Origin: Devosia ginsengisoli | Lineage (GTDB): Bacteria > Pseudomonadota > Alphaproteobacteria > Rhizobiales > Devosiaceae | DNA length: 64,000 nt | NCBI RefSeq assembly: GCF_007859655.1 | Contig: NZ_CP042304.1 | Coordinates: 1,488,001-1,552,000 of the forward strand | Reading direction: 5' to 3' | In this document: positions 26,087 through 35,063 of the stretch, piece after piece | Numbering within the stretch: position 1 is the first letter of the stretch | Layout of the letters: every line of letters begins with the position of its first letter | The notes under the pieces: generated by a model | Database searches by the model: none | Told to the model about the DNA's origin: nothing | The model's input: the letters and a program-made list of their open reading frames with translations, nothing else | Program-made: the position numbers and the translations under genes

Positions 26087-27256
26087 ATGCCCGGCACGGG
26101 CCGCACCTATTACATAGCCGGCGCCGGAATCGCCGGCATGACGCTGGCTCTGGCGCTCGCCAAGTTCGGCGCCACCGTGGTGATCCTCGAGCGCAGCCTC
26201 ACCATTTCCGAATTCGGGGCTGGCCTGCAGATCAGCCCTAACGCCCGGAAAATCCTCGACAATCTCGGCCTGGACCAGGCGCTCTCTGCCCGCAGCCTCG
26301 AGCCTGATGGCATCGACATCTACCCCCATCGCGGTTCTGCGCCACTGGTGACGCTGGAACTCGGCGCCGTCATGCAGCAGCGCTTCGGCGCCCCCTATGC
26401 CGTCATGCACCGCGCCGATCTCGCCGACGCCCTCTACAAGGCCTGCCGGCGTTTCGCCAATATCGACATCGTCTTCGGTGTCAGAAATTGGGATGTGGTC
26501 TCCCACGCCCGCGGCGTCACGGTTTCCATCGACGAGGCCAACGGCCAGACCCGCACCGGCCGCGGCCACGCCTTCATCGGCGCCGACGGCGTCCATTCCC
26601 GTACCCGCACCGACATAATCGGCGGCCCGCCAGCCCGCTATACCAACAGCGCCGCCTGGCGCACCCTGCTGCAAGCCCCTGCAGTCAAAGACAAATTGCC
26701 GCTCGACCGGGTCTCAGTCTTCCTCGCGCGCGACTTCCACGCGGTCACTTATCCCCTGCCCCATCGGGGTCAGGTAAACTTGGCCCTGTTCGCCCCACAG
26801 CGAAATCCGTCCGACAAAGGAGAAAGTCCCGCCCTGCCGCAGAGCATCACCCGCTGGCCGCTGCTATCCTCGATCATCGAGACGGCAAGCGACTGGACCT
26901 CCTGGCCGCTCTACACCGTTGCCGCGCCATCATGGCACCGCGGCAATATCGGCCTTCTCGGCGATGCCGCTCACGCCATGGTGCCATTCCAGGCCCAGGG
27001 CGCCGCCATGGCCATCGAGGATGCCGCGGTCCTCGCCCCCCTGCTCATCGCCGAGTCCCATGCCGAAACCGCCTTCGAAAAATACCACGAAAGCCGCCAC
27101 CGCCGCACCGCCCGCACCGCAGGCCTCTCGGCCGCCAATGGCCGCATTTTCCACCTGCCATGGCCACTAAGCACGGCCCGCAACACCGTAATCGCCCTGC
27201 AAGGCAGCCGAGGCCACCTGCGCCGGCTGGCCTGGCTCTACGGCTACGAGCCCTGA
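26087..27256 (+). CDS. FAD-dependent monooxygenase, salicylate-hydroxylase-like
   Basis: A 389-residue class A flavin monooxygenase (PHBH/UbiH fold). Motifs: the N-terminal Rossmann GAGIAGMTLALALAKFG, the middle FIGADGVHSRTR (the DG motif contacting FAD and NADPH), and the C-terminal LLGDAAHAMVPFQAQGAAMA (GD motif). The usual GxGxxG has Ala in the third place (GAGIAG), which is normal. The substrate is probably a phenolic ring or a related aromatic; salicylate is only the nearest family name. The last 13 bases overlap the end of the convergent tetR gene. Confidence 0.9.
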   Translation: MPGTGRTYYIAGAGIAGMTLALALAKFGATVVILERSLTISEFGAGLQISPNARKILDNLGLDQALSARSLEPDGIDIYPHRGSAPLVTLELGAVMQQRFGAPYAVMHRADLADALYKACRRFANIDIVFGVRNWDVVSHARGVTVSIDEANGQTRTGRGHAFIGADGVHSRTRTDIIGGPPARYTNSAAWRTLLQAPAVKDKLPLDRVSVFLARDFHAVTYPLPHRGQVNLALFAPQRNPSDKGESPALPQSITRWPLLSSIIETASDWTSWPLYTVAAPSWHRGNIGLLGDAAHAMVPFQAQGAAMAIEDAAVLAPLLIAESHAETAFEKYHESRHRRTARTAGLSAANGRIFHLPWPLSTARNTVIALQGSRGHLRRLAWLYGYEP

Positions 27257-27897
27257 CGCCCATACGCCGCCAGAAACACCCGCACCGCTTCCTTCGCCAC
27301 CACCCGCAATTGCGCATCATCAGGCAATTCGCCATCGCCCATCAACATGGCGCGATTGACCGGCTCGGCCATGACCAGCCAGTTGAAATTGGTCGCCGCG
27401 ACCTCCGGCTCCGGGCAGGCCAGCAGCGCGCGCCTGTCGAGCCGCCCGAAAATCCCCGCCAGCACCTGCATCGCCCGCTGCGGCCCGCGCTCATAGAGCA
27501 CCCGCGCCAGGTCGGGAAACCGGCTGACCTCACCGATCACCAGCCGGCGCAATTGCATCAGCCGCGGCGTCATCACCACCGAGAGCTGCCGGTGGGCATA
27601 GTCGAACAGGAATCGCTCCAGCGCCGCGGCACTCTCAGGCTCGGCCGGCGCCGTATGCACACGCAGGTCGGCCGCCCCGGTCATCGAGGTCACCACCTCG
27701 ATGAACAGCGCTTCCTTGCTGCCGAAATTCTTGTAGACGGTCTGCTTGGACACGCCGGACATGGCGGCGATTTCGTCCATGTTGGCCCCGAGATAACCGG
27801 CCTTGAGAAAGGTCTCCGTCGCCGCCGCCAGCACCGCCTGCCGCTTGCGCTCGGAACGCCCCGCCCCAACAGGCACATCGTCATGATCCACAGCCAT
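27244..27897 (-). CDS. TetR-family transcriptional regulator
   Basis: A 217-residue repressor-type protein. The N-terminal helix-turn-helix domain (RKRQAVLAAATETFLKAGYL, then MDEIAAMSGVSKQTVYKNFGSKEALF) fits the TetR/AcrR pattern. The rest is the ligand-binding and dimer domain (AefR-like C-terminus: FLFDYAHRQLSVVM, LARVLYERGPQRAM). I chose the second of two adjacent ATGs, with GGAG 6 bases ahead. It is divergent from the hydrolase operon. The gap holds two palindromes that are the likely operators, so it probably represses that operon and itself. Confidence 0.92.
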   Translation of the reverse strand: MAVDHDDVPVGAGRSERKRQAVLAAATETFLKAGYLGANMDEIAAMSGVSKQTVYKNFGSKEALFIEVVTSMTGAADLRVHTAPAEPESAAALERFLFDYAHRQLSVVMTPRLMQLRRLVIGEVSRFPDLARVLYERGPQRAMQVLAGIFGRLDRRALLACPEPEVAATNFNWLVMAEPVNRAMLMGDGELPDDAQLRVVAKEAVRVFLAAYGRQGS

Positions 27898-28030
27898 CAT
27901 CGTCTCCAGCCAAAGCATCGCGTGGAAAAGCCTGTCCCGGACCTGATCCGGTTTCCCGCAAAAAACCACGCGACAACAAGGAGATAGAGCCACGGATTGA
28001 TTCTCAATCGCATCAGGCTTCGAACTCCAC

Positions 28031-28058
28031 TTGACAATCATACTGGACAGTCTAGTTT
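28031..28058 (+). promoter_or_regulatory. Sigma-70-like promoter of the hydrolase operon
   Basis: TTGACA at 28031-28036 and TAGTTT at 28053-28058 with a 16-base spacer, about 50 bases before the hydrolase start. The -35 box is perfect and the -10 box moderate. The first TetR palindrome (28042-28056) lies between the two boxes, so a bound repressor would block RNA polymerase. Visual call only. Confidence 0.55.
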
Positions 28059-28087
28059 GATGCAACTTCAGAACTAGACCGTCCAGT
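28042..28087. promoter_or_regulatory. Two palindromic TetR-type operators
   Basis: ACTGGACAGTCTAGT (28042-28056) and ACTAGACCGTCCAGT (28073-28087). Each is a 15-base palindrome of the form ACT-n-GAC-n-GTC-n-AGT, and the two are also inverted copies of each other over 16 bases with one mismatch. Their centres are 31 bases apart, three helix turns. They lie in the gap between the divergent tetR and hydrolase genes, one over the promoter and one near the start of the transcript. Confidence 0.8.
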
Positions 28088-28110
28088 TCTCATCGAGAGG
28101 AGACTCCGCC

Positions 28111-28956
28111 ATGCCAGCCTCACGTCCCAACACGCTCGCCGTCCCCGGCGCCGAGCTCTATTACGAAACCTGCGGCACTGGCCCGCTGCTGCTGATCATC
28201 CCCGGCGGCCCACAAGATGCCGGCGTCTTCGCTGAACTCGCGGCGGAATTGTCCAACCAATACAAGGTTCTCGCTTTCGATCCCCGCGGCAATTCCCGCA
28301 CCACGACCGAAGCCGAACCAGGCACCCTCGACGTCGATCTCGTCGCCGACGACGCCGCCGCGCTGATATCAGCCAATGGCGGCGGCCCGGCCTTCGTCTT
28401 CGGCACCAGCGGCGGCGCCCAGATCGGCCTCAGCCTCGCCGCCCGCCACCCCGACAGCGTCGCAGCCCTGGTGGCCCACGAGCCCCCGACCATCATGCTC
28501 CTGCCCGATCCCGAGCCCGCTTTGGCCGGTGAACGCGCCCTCCATGAAACCTACAAGCGCGATGGCGTCGAGGCCGCCATGGGTCAGTTCTTCGCCGAAA
28601 ACGGCCTCGACGGCGACGATTCCGAGGGCCCGCCGGACTTCGACATGCCGCCCGAAGCCGCCGAAACCTTCGCCCGCGTCTCCGCCAATTTCGAATACTG
28701 GCTGGCCCACGGCATGCTTCCCCTCAGCACCTACCAGCCCCGGCTCGACGTTCTGCGCAGCGGCAAACCCCGCATCACCGTCGCCATCGGCGAGCAATCC
28801 GCCGGCCAGCCCATCGAGGCCATGGGCCAGGCCCTGGTCGCCCGACTGGGCATTGCCCCTACCCCCTTCCCTGGCGACCATATGGGTTTCGAGACCGACG
28901 CCGCCGGCTTCGCCGCAGCCCTCGACCGCGCCTTCAAGGAGACCCAGCATGGCTAA
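28111..28956 (+). CDS. Alpha/beta hydrolase under TetR control
   Basis: A 281-residue hydrolase. It has the oxyanion loop IPGGPQDAG, DPRGNSRTT, the nucleophile elbow FGTSGGAQIG (Ser about 97) and a late His in PFPGDHMGFETD. The Ser-Gly-Gly elbow and the Asp/Pro-rich lid (GPPDFDMPPEAAE) are typical of proline-iminopeptidase- or epoxide-hydrolase-like enzymes; the substrate is unknown. AGAGGAG precedes the ATG at good spacing. The next gene overlaps it by 8 bases. Confidence 0.88.
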   Translation: MPASRPNTLAVPGAELYYETCGTGPLLLIIPGGPQDAGVFAELAAELSNQYKVLAFDPRGNSRTTTEAEPGTLDVDLVADDAAALISANGGGPAFVFGTSGGAQIGLSLAARHPDSVAALVAHEPPTIMLLPDPEPALAGERALHETYKRDGVEAAMGQFFAENGLDGDDSEGPPDFDMPPEAAETFARVSANFEYWLAHGMLPLSTYQPRLDVLRSGKPRITVAIGEQSAGQPIEAMGQALVARLGIAPTPFPGDHMGFETDAAGFAAALDRAFKETQHG

Positions 28957-29251
28957 GGATGAAGCCGAAAAATACCTGATGGAAAATGCCGTCTCCCCCG
29001 ATCACAAGGTCCGGGTCGACAAGGCCCGCTTCATGGCGATGAAGGAGGCGGTGCTTGCCGTATTGCCCGTGGAGGCCCCCGGCATGACCCCGGCCGAACT
29101 GCGCGAAGCCATCCGACCGATCCTGTCGCAGGAACACTTCCCCGGCGGCGAAAAGGCCGGCTGGTGGATGAAAGGCGTGCAGCTCGACCTGGAATTCAAG
29201 GGCATCATCGCCCGCGGCAGCACCAAGCCGGTTAAGATCTACAAGCTCTGA
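28949..29251 (+). CDS. Conserved 100-residue protein (DUF6958-like)
   Basis: A 100-residue protein with a helical N-terminal half (FMAMKEAVLAVLPVEAPG) and the block FPGGEKAGWWMKGVQLDLEF followed by KGIIARGSTKPVKIYKL. I associate this block with a widespread small family (DUF6958, from memory). The shape looks like a winged helix, but no DNA-binding role is proven. It overlaps the hydrolase gene by 8 bases (different frame), so it belongs to the TetR-controlled operon. Confidence 0.7.
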   Translation: MAKDEAEKYLMENAVSPDHKVRVDKARFMAMKEAVLAVLPVEAPGMTPAELREAIRPILSQEHFPGGEKAGWWMKGVQLDLEFKGIIARGSTKPVKIYKL

Positions 29252-29255
29252 TCGG

Positions 29256-29825
29256 CTACCGAGCTTCGCTGACCAACCTACTCAGCCGCGCCCACAGGTC
29301 CTCGATCGTATCGGCAAACTGCACGGCTCGCTCATAACCCGGCAGACCCGGCGACAGCACGTCGGCGGCATAGCCCCGCATGACCTCATAGGCCCGGTGC
29401 CGGTTGAGCATCACCACCGGCGGCGTCCGCCCCTGCGCCCGCGCCGCCGCCCAACTGCCGAACAGCGTCGAGGCCGAGGCCAGCGAGCCGGGCAAAGCCA
29501 CATAGGCATCGGCCAGTTGCGCCACCCGCGTCAGCCGCTCGTCGCGGTCCGGCAACACTTCCATCGTCACGCCGGCCAAAGCCCTGGGCAGCGCAATGGT
29601 CGCATCGGCCACGATCTGCACCAGCCCGCCCGCCGTCCGCGCTGCCGTGATCAGCGGCACCGGAATGACCCCATTTTCCGCCAGGCACACGATATGGGCG
29701 CCGCGCCGGGCGAAATACGTCCCCGCCTGGCCCATGATCGACGCCCGCTCAGGGTCGCCCGGCCCCTTGTCCGAGGCGAAGACGGCAACGACGGGTACGG
29801 TGGTGGCGGGATCCGTCATGTTCAT
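29256..29825 (-). CDS. LOG-like Rossmann protein with a degenerate active-site motif
   Basis: A 189-residue protein with the fold of the LOG / lysine-decarboxylase-like (SLOG) family: [14 protein letters not shown] at the first strand, [19 protein letters not shown] in the second, and [17 protein letters not shown] where active members have PGGxGTxxEL. The Gly-Gly, Thr and catalytic Glu of that motif are missing, so phosphoribohydrolase activity is unlikely; nucleotide binding may remain. Its ATG overlaps the end (in gene order, the stop) of the HerA-like gene by 4 bases. It is convergent with the DUF6958-like gene. Confidence 0.65.
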   Translation of the reverse strand: MNMTDPATTVPVVAVFASDKGPGDPERASIMGQAGTYFARRGAHIVCLAENGVIPVPLITAARTAGGLVQIVADATIALPRALAGVTMEVLPDRDERLTRVAQLADAYVALPGSLASASTLFGSWAAARAQGRTPPVVMLNRHRAYEVMRGYAADVLSPGLPGYERAVQFADTIEDLWARLSRLVSEAR

Positions 29826-31309
29826 CGGCCGCGCTTCAAGCCGCCGAGAATGCCGCGCACCAGCGCGCTGCCGAGCCGATTGGCCACGGTGCGCGCCAGC
29901 GAATTCATTGCTGCTTCGCTCGGCGTCTGTCGGCTCGAACTACGGCGCGGCTTGTCGTCCTGATAGGTCCGCTGGGCCTTGGCCGCCTCGTCATCCTGCC
30001 GCTGGCGTTCCTCGGCCAATTGCCGGTCGCGCGCCTTCTGCGCCAGCTTTTCAAAGGCCGATTCCCGGTCAACGACAGTGTCGTAAAGCCCCGCCACCGG
30101 CGAATTGGCAATGATCGACCGGCGTTCCTCGGGCAGCAACGGCCCCACCTGCGCCGAAGGCGGCCGGATCAACGTGCGCCCCACCACCGAAGGAATACCC
30201 TTGGCTTCCAGCACCGAAACCAGCGCCTCGCCAATGCCGAGCTGGGTGATGACTTCGGCCGTCGAAAACTCCGGATTGGGCCGGAATGTATCGGCCGCCA
30301 CCCGCACCGCTTTCTGCTCGCGCGGCGTATAGGCGCGCAAGGCGTGCTGCACCCGGTTGGACAACTGCGCCAGCACCGATTCGGGAATATCGACCGGGTT
30401 CTGCGTCACGAAATAGACGCCGACGCCCTTGGAGCGCACCAGCCGCACCACCTGCTCGACCTTGTCGATCAGCACTTTGGGCGCATCGTCGAACAGCAGA
30501 TGCGCCTCGTCGAAAAAGAACACCAGCTTCGGCTTGTCCGGGTCGCCCACTTCGGGCAGTTCCTCGAACAGCTCGCTCAGCATCCACAGCAGGAACGTCG
30601 CGTAAAGCCTTGGGGCGCGCATCAATTCGTCCGCCGCCAGGATCGAGATAAAACCCTTCCCGTCCCGGTCGGTCCGCATCAGGTCGGCAATATCCAGCGC
30701 CCGTTCGCCGAAGAAATTCTCCGCCCCCTGCTGTTCCAGCACCAGCAAGGCCCGCTGGATAGCGCCTATCGAGGCCGTCGAGACATTGCCGTAGCGCGTC
30801 GAAATTTCCTTGGCCCGCTCCTGGATATCCACCAGCAGGGCCCTCAGATCCTTGAGGTCGAGCAGCAGTAACCCTTCGTCATCGGCCAGCTTGAAGGCGA
30901 TGTTGAGCACGCCTTCCTGCGTGTCGTTGAGCTCGAGCATACGGCTCAGCAGCAGCGCGCCCATTTCCGAAATGGTGGCGCGGATCGGATGGCCCTGCCG
31001 CCCGAACAGATCCCAGAAAATTACCGGGAACACATCGTCCTTGAAGTCGTCAAAGCCGATATCCTTGGCCCGCTGGCTCTGCCAGTCCTGCGCCGCGCCC
31101 ATCTTGCCGACGCCGCTCAAGTCGCCCTTGATATCGGCGGCAAATACCGGCACCCCGGCGGCCGAAAATCCCTCGGCCATCACCTGCAAAGTCACCGTCT
31201 TGCCGGTACCGGTCGCCCCGGTCACCAGCCCATGGCGGTTACCATATTTCAGGGCGAGGTATTCGGGATGCGTGCTGACCCCGAGAAAGATCTTGTCGTC
31301 AACGAGCAT
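29822..31309 (-). CDS. HerA-like ATPase of the DUF853 / YjgR type
   Basis: A 495-residue FtsK/HerA-type ATPase. Walker A is GATGTGKT (about residues 31-38), Walker B is [13 protein letters not shown] with the catalytic Glu, and an arginine-finger-like region follows ([21 protein letters not shown] in part). DUF853 proteins (E. coli YjgR) have this full length, and a Gln/Arg-rich tail ends ILGGLKRGR. The function of the family is unproven. I chose the Met at 31309, which begins the conserved domain and has AAGGA upstream; the longer reading adds an atypical 81-residue leader. It is coupled to the LOG-like gene by a 4-base overlap. Confidence 0.85.
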   Translation of the reverse strand: MLVDDKIFLGVSTHPEYLALKYGNRHGLVTGATGTGKTVTLQVMAEGFSAAGVPVFAADIKGDLSGVGKMGAAQDWQSQRAKDIGFDDFKDDVFPVIFWDLFGRQGHPIRATISEMGALLLSRMLELNDTQEGVLNIAFKLADDEGLLLLDLKDLRALLVDIQERAKEISTRYGNVSTASIGAIQRALLVLEQQGAENFFGERALDIADLMRTDRDGKGFISILAADELMRAPRLYATFLLWMLSELFEELPEVGDPDKPKLVFFFDEAHLLFDDAPKVLIDKVEQVVRLVRSKGVGVYFVTQNPVDIPESVLAQLSNRVQHALRAYTPREQKAVRVAADTFRPNPEFSTAEVITQLGIGEALVSVLEAKGIPSVVGRTLIRPPSAQVGPLLPEERRSIIANSPVAGLYDTVVDRESAFEKLAQKARDRQLAEERQRQDDEAAKAQRTYQDDKPRRSSSRQTPSEAAMNSLARTVANRLGSALVRGILGGLKRGR

Positions 31310-31427
31310 CGCGTCGCCATCCTTTAGAGTTGGGTTCTTATAGCCGCCCCGGTCGCGGCGGGACAACTCGTAACTCTGTTTTCCATTGTTGATGGCGGGA
31401 TCGGCCCGGGCACGGCACAATGGAAAC

Positions 31428-32720
31428 ATGAGAAAAACCATGCTCGCCAATCGCCGCCATGTCCTTGCCGGACTTGCCATTCTGGCCGCCACGCCGGCCG
31501 CACGCGCCCAGTCCGTGCTCGATGCGACGACGCTCGGCGTCGTCGGCGGCACCGGCCAGAATCAGGGTGCAGCCCTGCAGGTCGCGCTCGATCGGGCAGC
31601 GGCCACCGGCCAGGTGCTGCAATTGCCCGCCGGCATCATCCATGTGCGCGGTCTCGATTTCCCGTCCAACCTTGTGGTCCAGGGTGTTCCAGGCAGCACC
31701 GAATTGACCCTGCAGCCCGACGGCAATGCCATGTCCATCTATGATCGCGGCACGCTGGTGCTACGCGACATCGGCTTCGCCGCGGGCCAGGCCGGCCTCA
31801 CCATCGAAGCCAGCGACGATATCACCCTCGAGCGCTGCCGCTTCCGGGTCTCCGATATCGGCGTCAGCATCAACGATGCCGGTGTCACCATACGCGATTG
31901 CCATTTCACCGAATTGGGCGATGCCGCCATTCATGCCATGGACAGCCGCGGCCTGTTCATATCAGGCAACACCATCACCCATTGCGGCAATGCCGGCATC
32001 CGCATCTGGCGCTCCGAAAACGGCGCGGACGGCTCCATCGTCACCGGCAACCGCATCGCCAATATCGAATGGCGCGGCGGCGGCAACGGGCAGAATGGCA
32101 ATGGCATCAACGTGTTCAAGGCCGACGAGGTCATCGTCGCCAGCAATCACCTCGCCGATTGCGCCTTCACCGCCGTGCGCCTCAACTCCACCCATAACAG
32201 CCAGGTCAGCGGCAATACCTGCCTGCGCTCGGGCGAAGTGGCGATCTTCTCCGAATTCGCCTTTTCCGGCTCGGTCATCGCCAACAACATCATCGACACC
32301 GCCGCCACCGGCATCTCGATCACCAACCTCGATACCGGCGGACAACTGGCCGTCTGCTCGGGCAATATCGTGCGAAACATCACCCCGGCCTCGCTGGTAA
32401 ACCCCGACACCATCCCCATCGGCATTTTCGCCGAAGCCGAAACAGCCATCACAGGCAATACGGTGCAGAACGTACCCGGCGTCGCCATCGCGGCGGGCTA
32501 CGGCACTTTCCTGCGCAATGTACTGATCAGCGCCAATGTGGTCAGCGACAGCAATATCGGCATCGGCGTCAGCGTAGTGGATGGAGCCGGAGCGGTGATG
32601 ATTGCGGACAACGCCATCTCCGCCCGCGACTACGCAATCGTCGGCCTCGCCTGGTCGGACGTGGTCGAACCGGATCTCATCGCCAATGCCGGGCGCTATG
32701 GAAATGTGAGCCTGCGGTAG
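31428..32720 (+). CDS. Tat-exported parallel beta-helix protein (TIGR03808-like)
   Basis: A 430-residue protein. The N-terminus has paired arginines and a hydrophobic stretch ([20 protein letters not shown]), the Tat-type signal of the alphaproteobacterial TIGR03808 family. The mature part is a run of right-handed beta-helix coils ([54 protein letters not shown]), the pectate-lyase-like fold. Such proteins may bind or cut polysaccharide; no activity is established. A second possible ATG lies 12 bases later. It is divergent from the HerA-like gene. Confidence 0.82.
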   Translation: MRKTMLANRRHVLAGLAILAATPAARAQSVLDATTLGVVGGTGQNQGAALQVALDRAAATGQVLQLPAGIIHVRGLDFPSNLVVQGVPGSTELTLQPDGNAMSIYDRGTLVLRDIGFAAGQAGLTIEASDDITLERCRFRVSDIGVSINDAGVTIRDCHFTELGDAAIHAMDSRGLFISGNTITHCGNAGIRIWRSENGADGSIVTGNRIANIEWRGGGNGQNGNGINVFKADEVIVASNHLADCAFTAVRLNSTHNSQVSGNTCLRSGEVAIFSEFAFSGSVIANNIIDTAATGISITNLDTGGQLAVCSGNIVRNITPASLVNPDTIPIGIFAEAETAITGNTVQNVPGVAIAAGYGTFLRNVLISANVVSDSNIGIGVSVVDGAGAVMIADNAISARDYAIVGLAWSDVVEPDLIANAGRYGNVSLR

Positions 32721-32721
32721 A

Positions 32722-33720
32722 TCAGCAGGCCCGCAATTCCCCGACTTTGGCCCCGCGCACGCTTTTGATCGGCTGATGCGCCAGCGTCTCAAGCAATGCC
32801 TTTTGTTCCGCATCCGGGTTGGCCAGTTTCAGCAGCATACCGGCCAGCATGGCCTGTGACGCGGCAATATTGCCGTCGTCGCATTTGAGGGCATAGCCCC
32901 AGCCCTTGTTTCGGATGGCGCCGCATTGCACGCCTTCGGCGCCGATCTTCTGCATCAGGCGACCCTTGAACGCCGTCATCAGCAGCGTATCGGCATGGCC
33001 GGTGCCCGCCACTAAGTGGGGATGGCTGGTTGCCGCATCGAACAGGCGTTGGGCTGCCGTCCCGAGTTCAGTCGACAGGCCCTTGCCCGTCGCCATGCGC
33101 GCAAAGCCAAAGGCAAAGGCCCGCAGGGGCGCGGCGAAAGTGGGAATGGAGCAGCCGTCGGTGCCGCATTTGCCCTCGGTCAGGCTCTCGCCGATCACCG
33201 CCTCGACGGCGCCGCGCACGGCCTTCTGCACATCATGCTCGCGACCGACATAGCCCGCCGTCGGTACGCCCATCGCCAAAGCCACGCTCAACATGCCGGA
33301 ATGCTTGCCCGAACAATTATTGTGCAAGGCGCTGGGCTCGCTACCCGCCGCCCGCAGGGCTTCGCGTGCCGTCGCATTGGTCGGCATATGCGCACCGCAT
33401 TCCAGATCGGCCACCGAAAGCCCCATGCGGGTCAGCAGGCCCCTGGCCGTGGCCACATGCACATCCTCGCCATGATGGCTGGCGCAAGCCAGCGCCAGTT
33501 CCTCCTCGGAGTGGTGGAACCGCTCATCGGCATGGCGTGCAAAGATCGGCAGCGCCTGCATGGACTTGATGGCCGAACGCGGAAAGACCGGCCGTTCGAT
33601 ATCGCCTTCCGAGGCGATGATACGGCCATCGGCATCCACCACGGCATAGGCGCCACGATGGCGGTTTTCGACCCAGTTGCCGCGAATGGTCTCGGCAAGA
33701 ACGGGATTGGCAGTCATCAC
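32722..33720 (-). CDS. L-asparaginase, Rhizobium etli type II family
   Basis: A 332-residue enzyme of the rhizobial (class 3) asparaginase family, unrelated to the E. coli enzymes. Signatures: RHRGAYAVVDADGRI, PRSAIKSMQALP (Ser and Lys of the active site), HNNCSGKHSGML with the conserved Cys/Lys, and GKCGTDGCSIPTFAAP. It splits L-asparagine to aspartate and ammonia. The stop lies two bases from the end of the convergent beta-helix gene. Confidence 0.93.
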   Translation of the reverse strand: MMTANPVLAETIRGNWVENRHRGAYAVVDADGRIIASEGDIERPVFPRSAIKSMQALPIFARHADERFHHSEEELALACASHHGEDVHVATARGLLTRMGLSVADLECGAHMPTNATAREALRAAGSEPSALHNNCSGKHSGMLSVALAMGVPTAGYVGREHDVQKAVRGAVEAVIGESLTEGKCGTDGCSIPTFAAPLRAFAFGFARMATGKGLSTELGTAAQRLFDAATSHPHLVAGTGHADTLLMTAFKGRLMQKIGAEGVQCGAIRNKGWGYALKCDDGNIAASQAMLAGMLLKLANPDAEQKALLETLAHQPIKSVRGAKVGELRAC

Positions 33721-33962
33721 AAAAAACTCCGGTCCAGGCTGGTTCTCACGAACAGCGCAGGACCGGAAAAGTCAACAGAGCATGGGAAGGAGGCAGGCAC
33801 GAAACTGGTATCGGCGAGGGTGGAGGCCCGGACAGAATGCGGTTTACGATCTGCGGCGATGGTTGAGCCGCAATCCGCCGGGTCTCCGCCGTCGCCGATA
33901 TCCGAGGCGCCTCTTGGCGCTCTCGTCAGGGGCGCCTCAAAGCGAAGCGCGCCCGACCGGCA

Positions 33963-34301
33963 TTAGAGGTCCCAGTCGTGAACGACGGTGAGGTAGCGGG
34001 AATTGACCCAGCCCGCGGTGTTCTGCGCCCCCACCAGGCACCAGTCCGAACCGGACTTGGCCTCGATGCAGCGCTCCACCCAGACATGGCTGCCCGGGGT
34101 GAAGGCGCCGACCTGCTGCGAATAGGAAGCCGGCCATTTGCGGACATTGAGCTGGTCCCAATGGGCCACGCCCGTCACCTGGGCCAGTTGATCCACCTGG
34201 TAGCCGGCGGCCATGGCGGGCTGCACGGCGAAAGCGCCAGCGGCGACGACAACCAGGCCGCAAAGCGAGGCGACGAGTACTTTTTCTTGGTTCTTGTTCA
34301 T
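33963..34301 (-). CDS. Small secreted SH3-type protein
   Basis: A 112-residue protein with a signal peptide (VLVASLCGLVVVAAGAFAVQ, cleavage near AMA-AG). A single bacterial SH3-like domain follows, with LNVRKWPASYSQQVGAF, VWVERCIEAKSGSDWCLVG and GWVNSRYL. The two cysteines may pair. SH3_3 domains often bind peptidoglycan or mediate periplasmic contacts. The next gene upstream, on the same strand, is also a small exported protein. The 240 bases on its downstream side hold no gene I can see. Confidence 0.8.
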   Translation of the reverse strand: MNKNQEKVLVASLCGLVVVAAGAFAVQPAMAAGYQVDQLAQVTGVAHWDQLNVRKWPASYSQQVGAFTPGSHVWVERCIEAKSGSDWCLVGAQNTAGWVNSRYLTVVHDWDL

Positions 34302-34414
34302 TCTGTCCCCCTGGACATCTCGTTTGTGGGATCACCCTGCCCGACCCGGCTTGAACTGGTCCTGAGACCCGTGTTCAGAAACCGTTCATCTGGCGGGCAG
34401 GGTTGCGGGCCAGG

Positions 34415-34840
34415 TCAACGCATGTCGCGCTGGTGGACATAGAGGTAGATGCTGTCGCCGCCGCCGAAGAACAGCGACACCACGTCATGCTGGTCGTAGC
34501 CCTTGGCGGTCAGGGCAGCCATCAGCGTCCTGTTGCGGGCCAGCGGCAGCCGCAGCGTGTCGACATTGCCGTCGATGAATAGCCAGCTATAGTCGTTGCC
34601 ACGACCGATCAGGCCATACTCGCAAACGGGCACGAGATAGACCGGCTGCCCGTTGATCGATTCGATATCGGCCCGGCTGACGCGCGGCATGAAGCCCAGT
34701 TGATCGTCACAGTCACTGTTTTCGTGCGTGATGGGATTGTTCGGACCACCGGGTACAGCAGCGAACTGCGCGGCGCTGGGCAGCGTGGTGGCGGCGGTGG
34801 CAAGGCCGACTAGAACGGCCAAGGCGGTAAGTTTCAACAT
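34415..34840 (-). CDS. Small secreted protein of unknown function
   Basis: A 141-residue exported protein: signal peptide LKLTALAVLVGLATAATTLP with cleavage near AAQ-FA, then a mature domain with two cysteines (NSDCDDQLGF and VPVCEYGLIG). The end is rich in beta strands (VVSLFFGGGDSIYLYVHQRD). I do not recognise the family. The Met at 34840 has AGGAG 8 bases upstream. It lies upstream of the SH3-type gene on the same strand, 114 bases apart. Confidence 0.65.
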   Translation of the reverse strand: MLKLTALAVLVGLATAATTLPSAAQFAAVPGGPNNPITHENSDCDDQLGFMPRVSRADIESINGQPVYLVPVCEYGLIGRGNDYSWLFIDGNVDTLRLPLARNRTLMAALTAKGYDQHDVVSLFFGGGDSIYLYVHQRDMR

Positions 34841-35063
34841 CTGACGTCTCCTGTGTTTGGGTGGCCAACTCATGCGGCCTTCTCGATGTGTCATCGAGCG
34901 TGACGCTGTTCTGAGCCCTGGCCCTTGAATGCTCCCTGAGACGCGCGTTCATCAGCGGTTTACCCTCTTCACCCGCACCGGAAGCCGTTGGCAGACGGGC
35001 GGTTCCGGCTTAGGCTGGCGCCGAGGCAAGGATAAAAATAGCCTGCAAACAGAGGAGGTTCGC

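Noticed and set aside
33721..33962. A gene in the gap between the asparaginase and SH3-type genes.
   Set aside because: The open frames there are extensions of antisense readings with no start signal or domain; I see nothing definite in these 240 bases.
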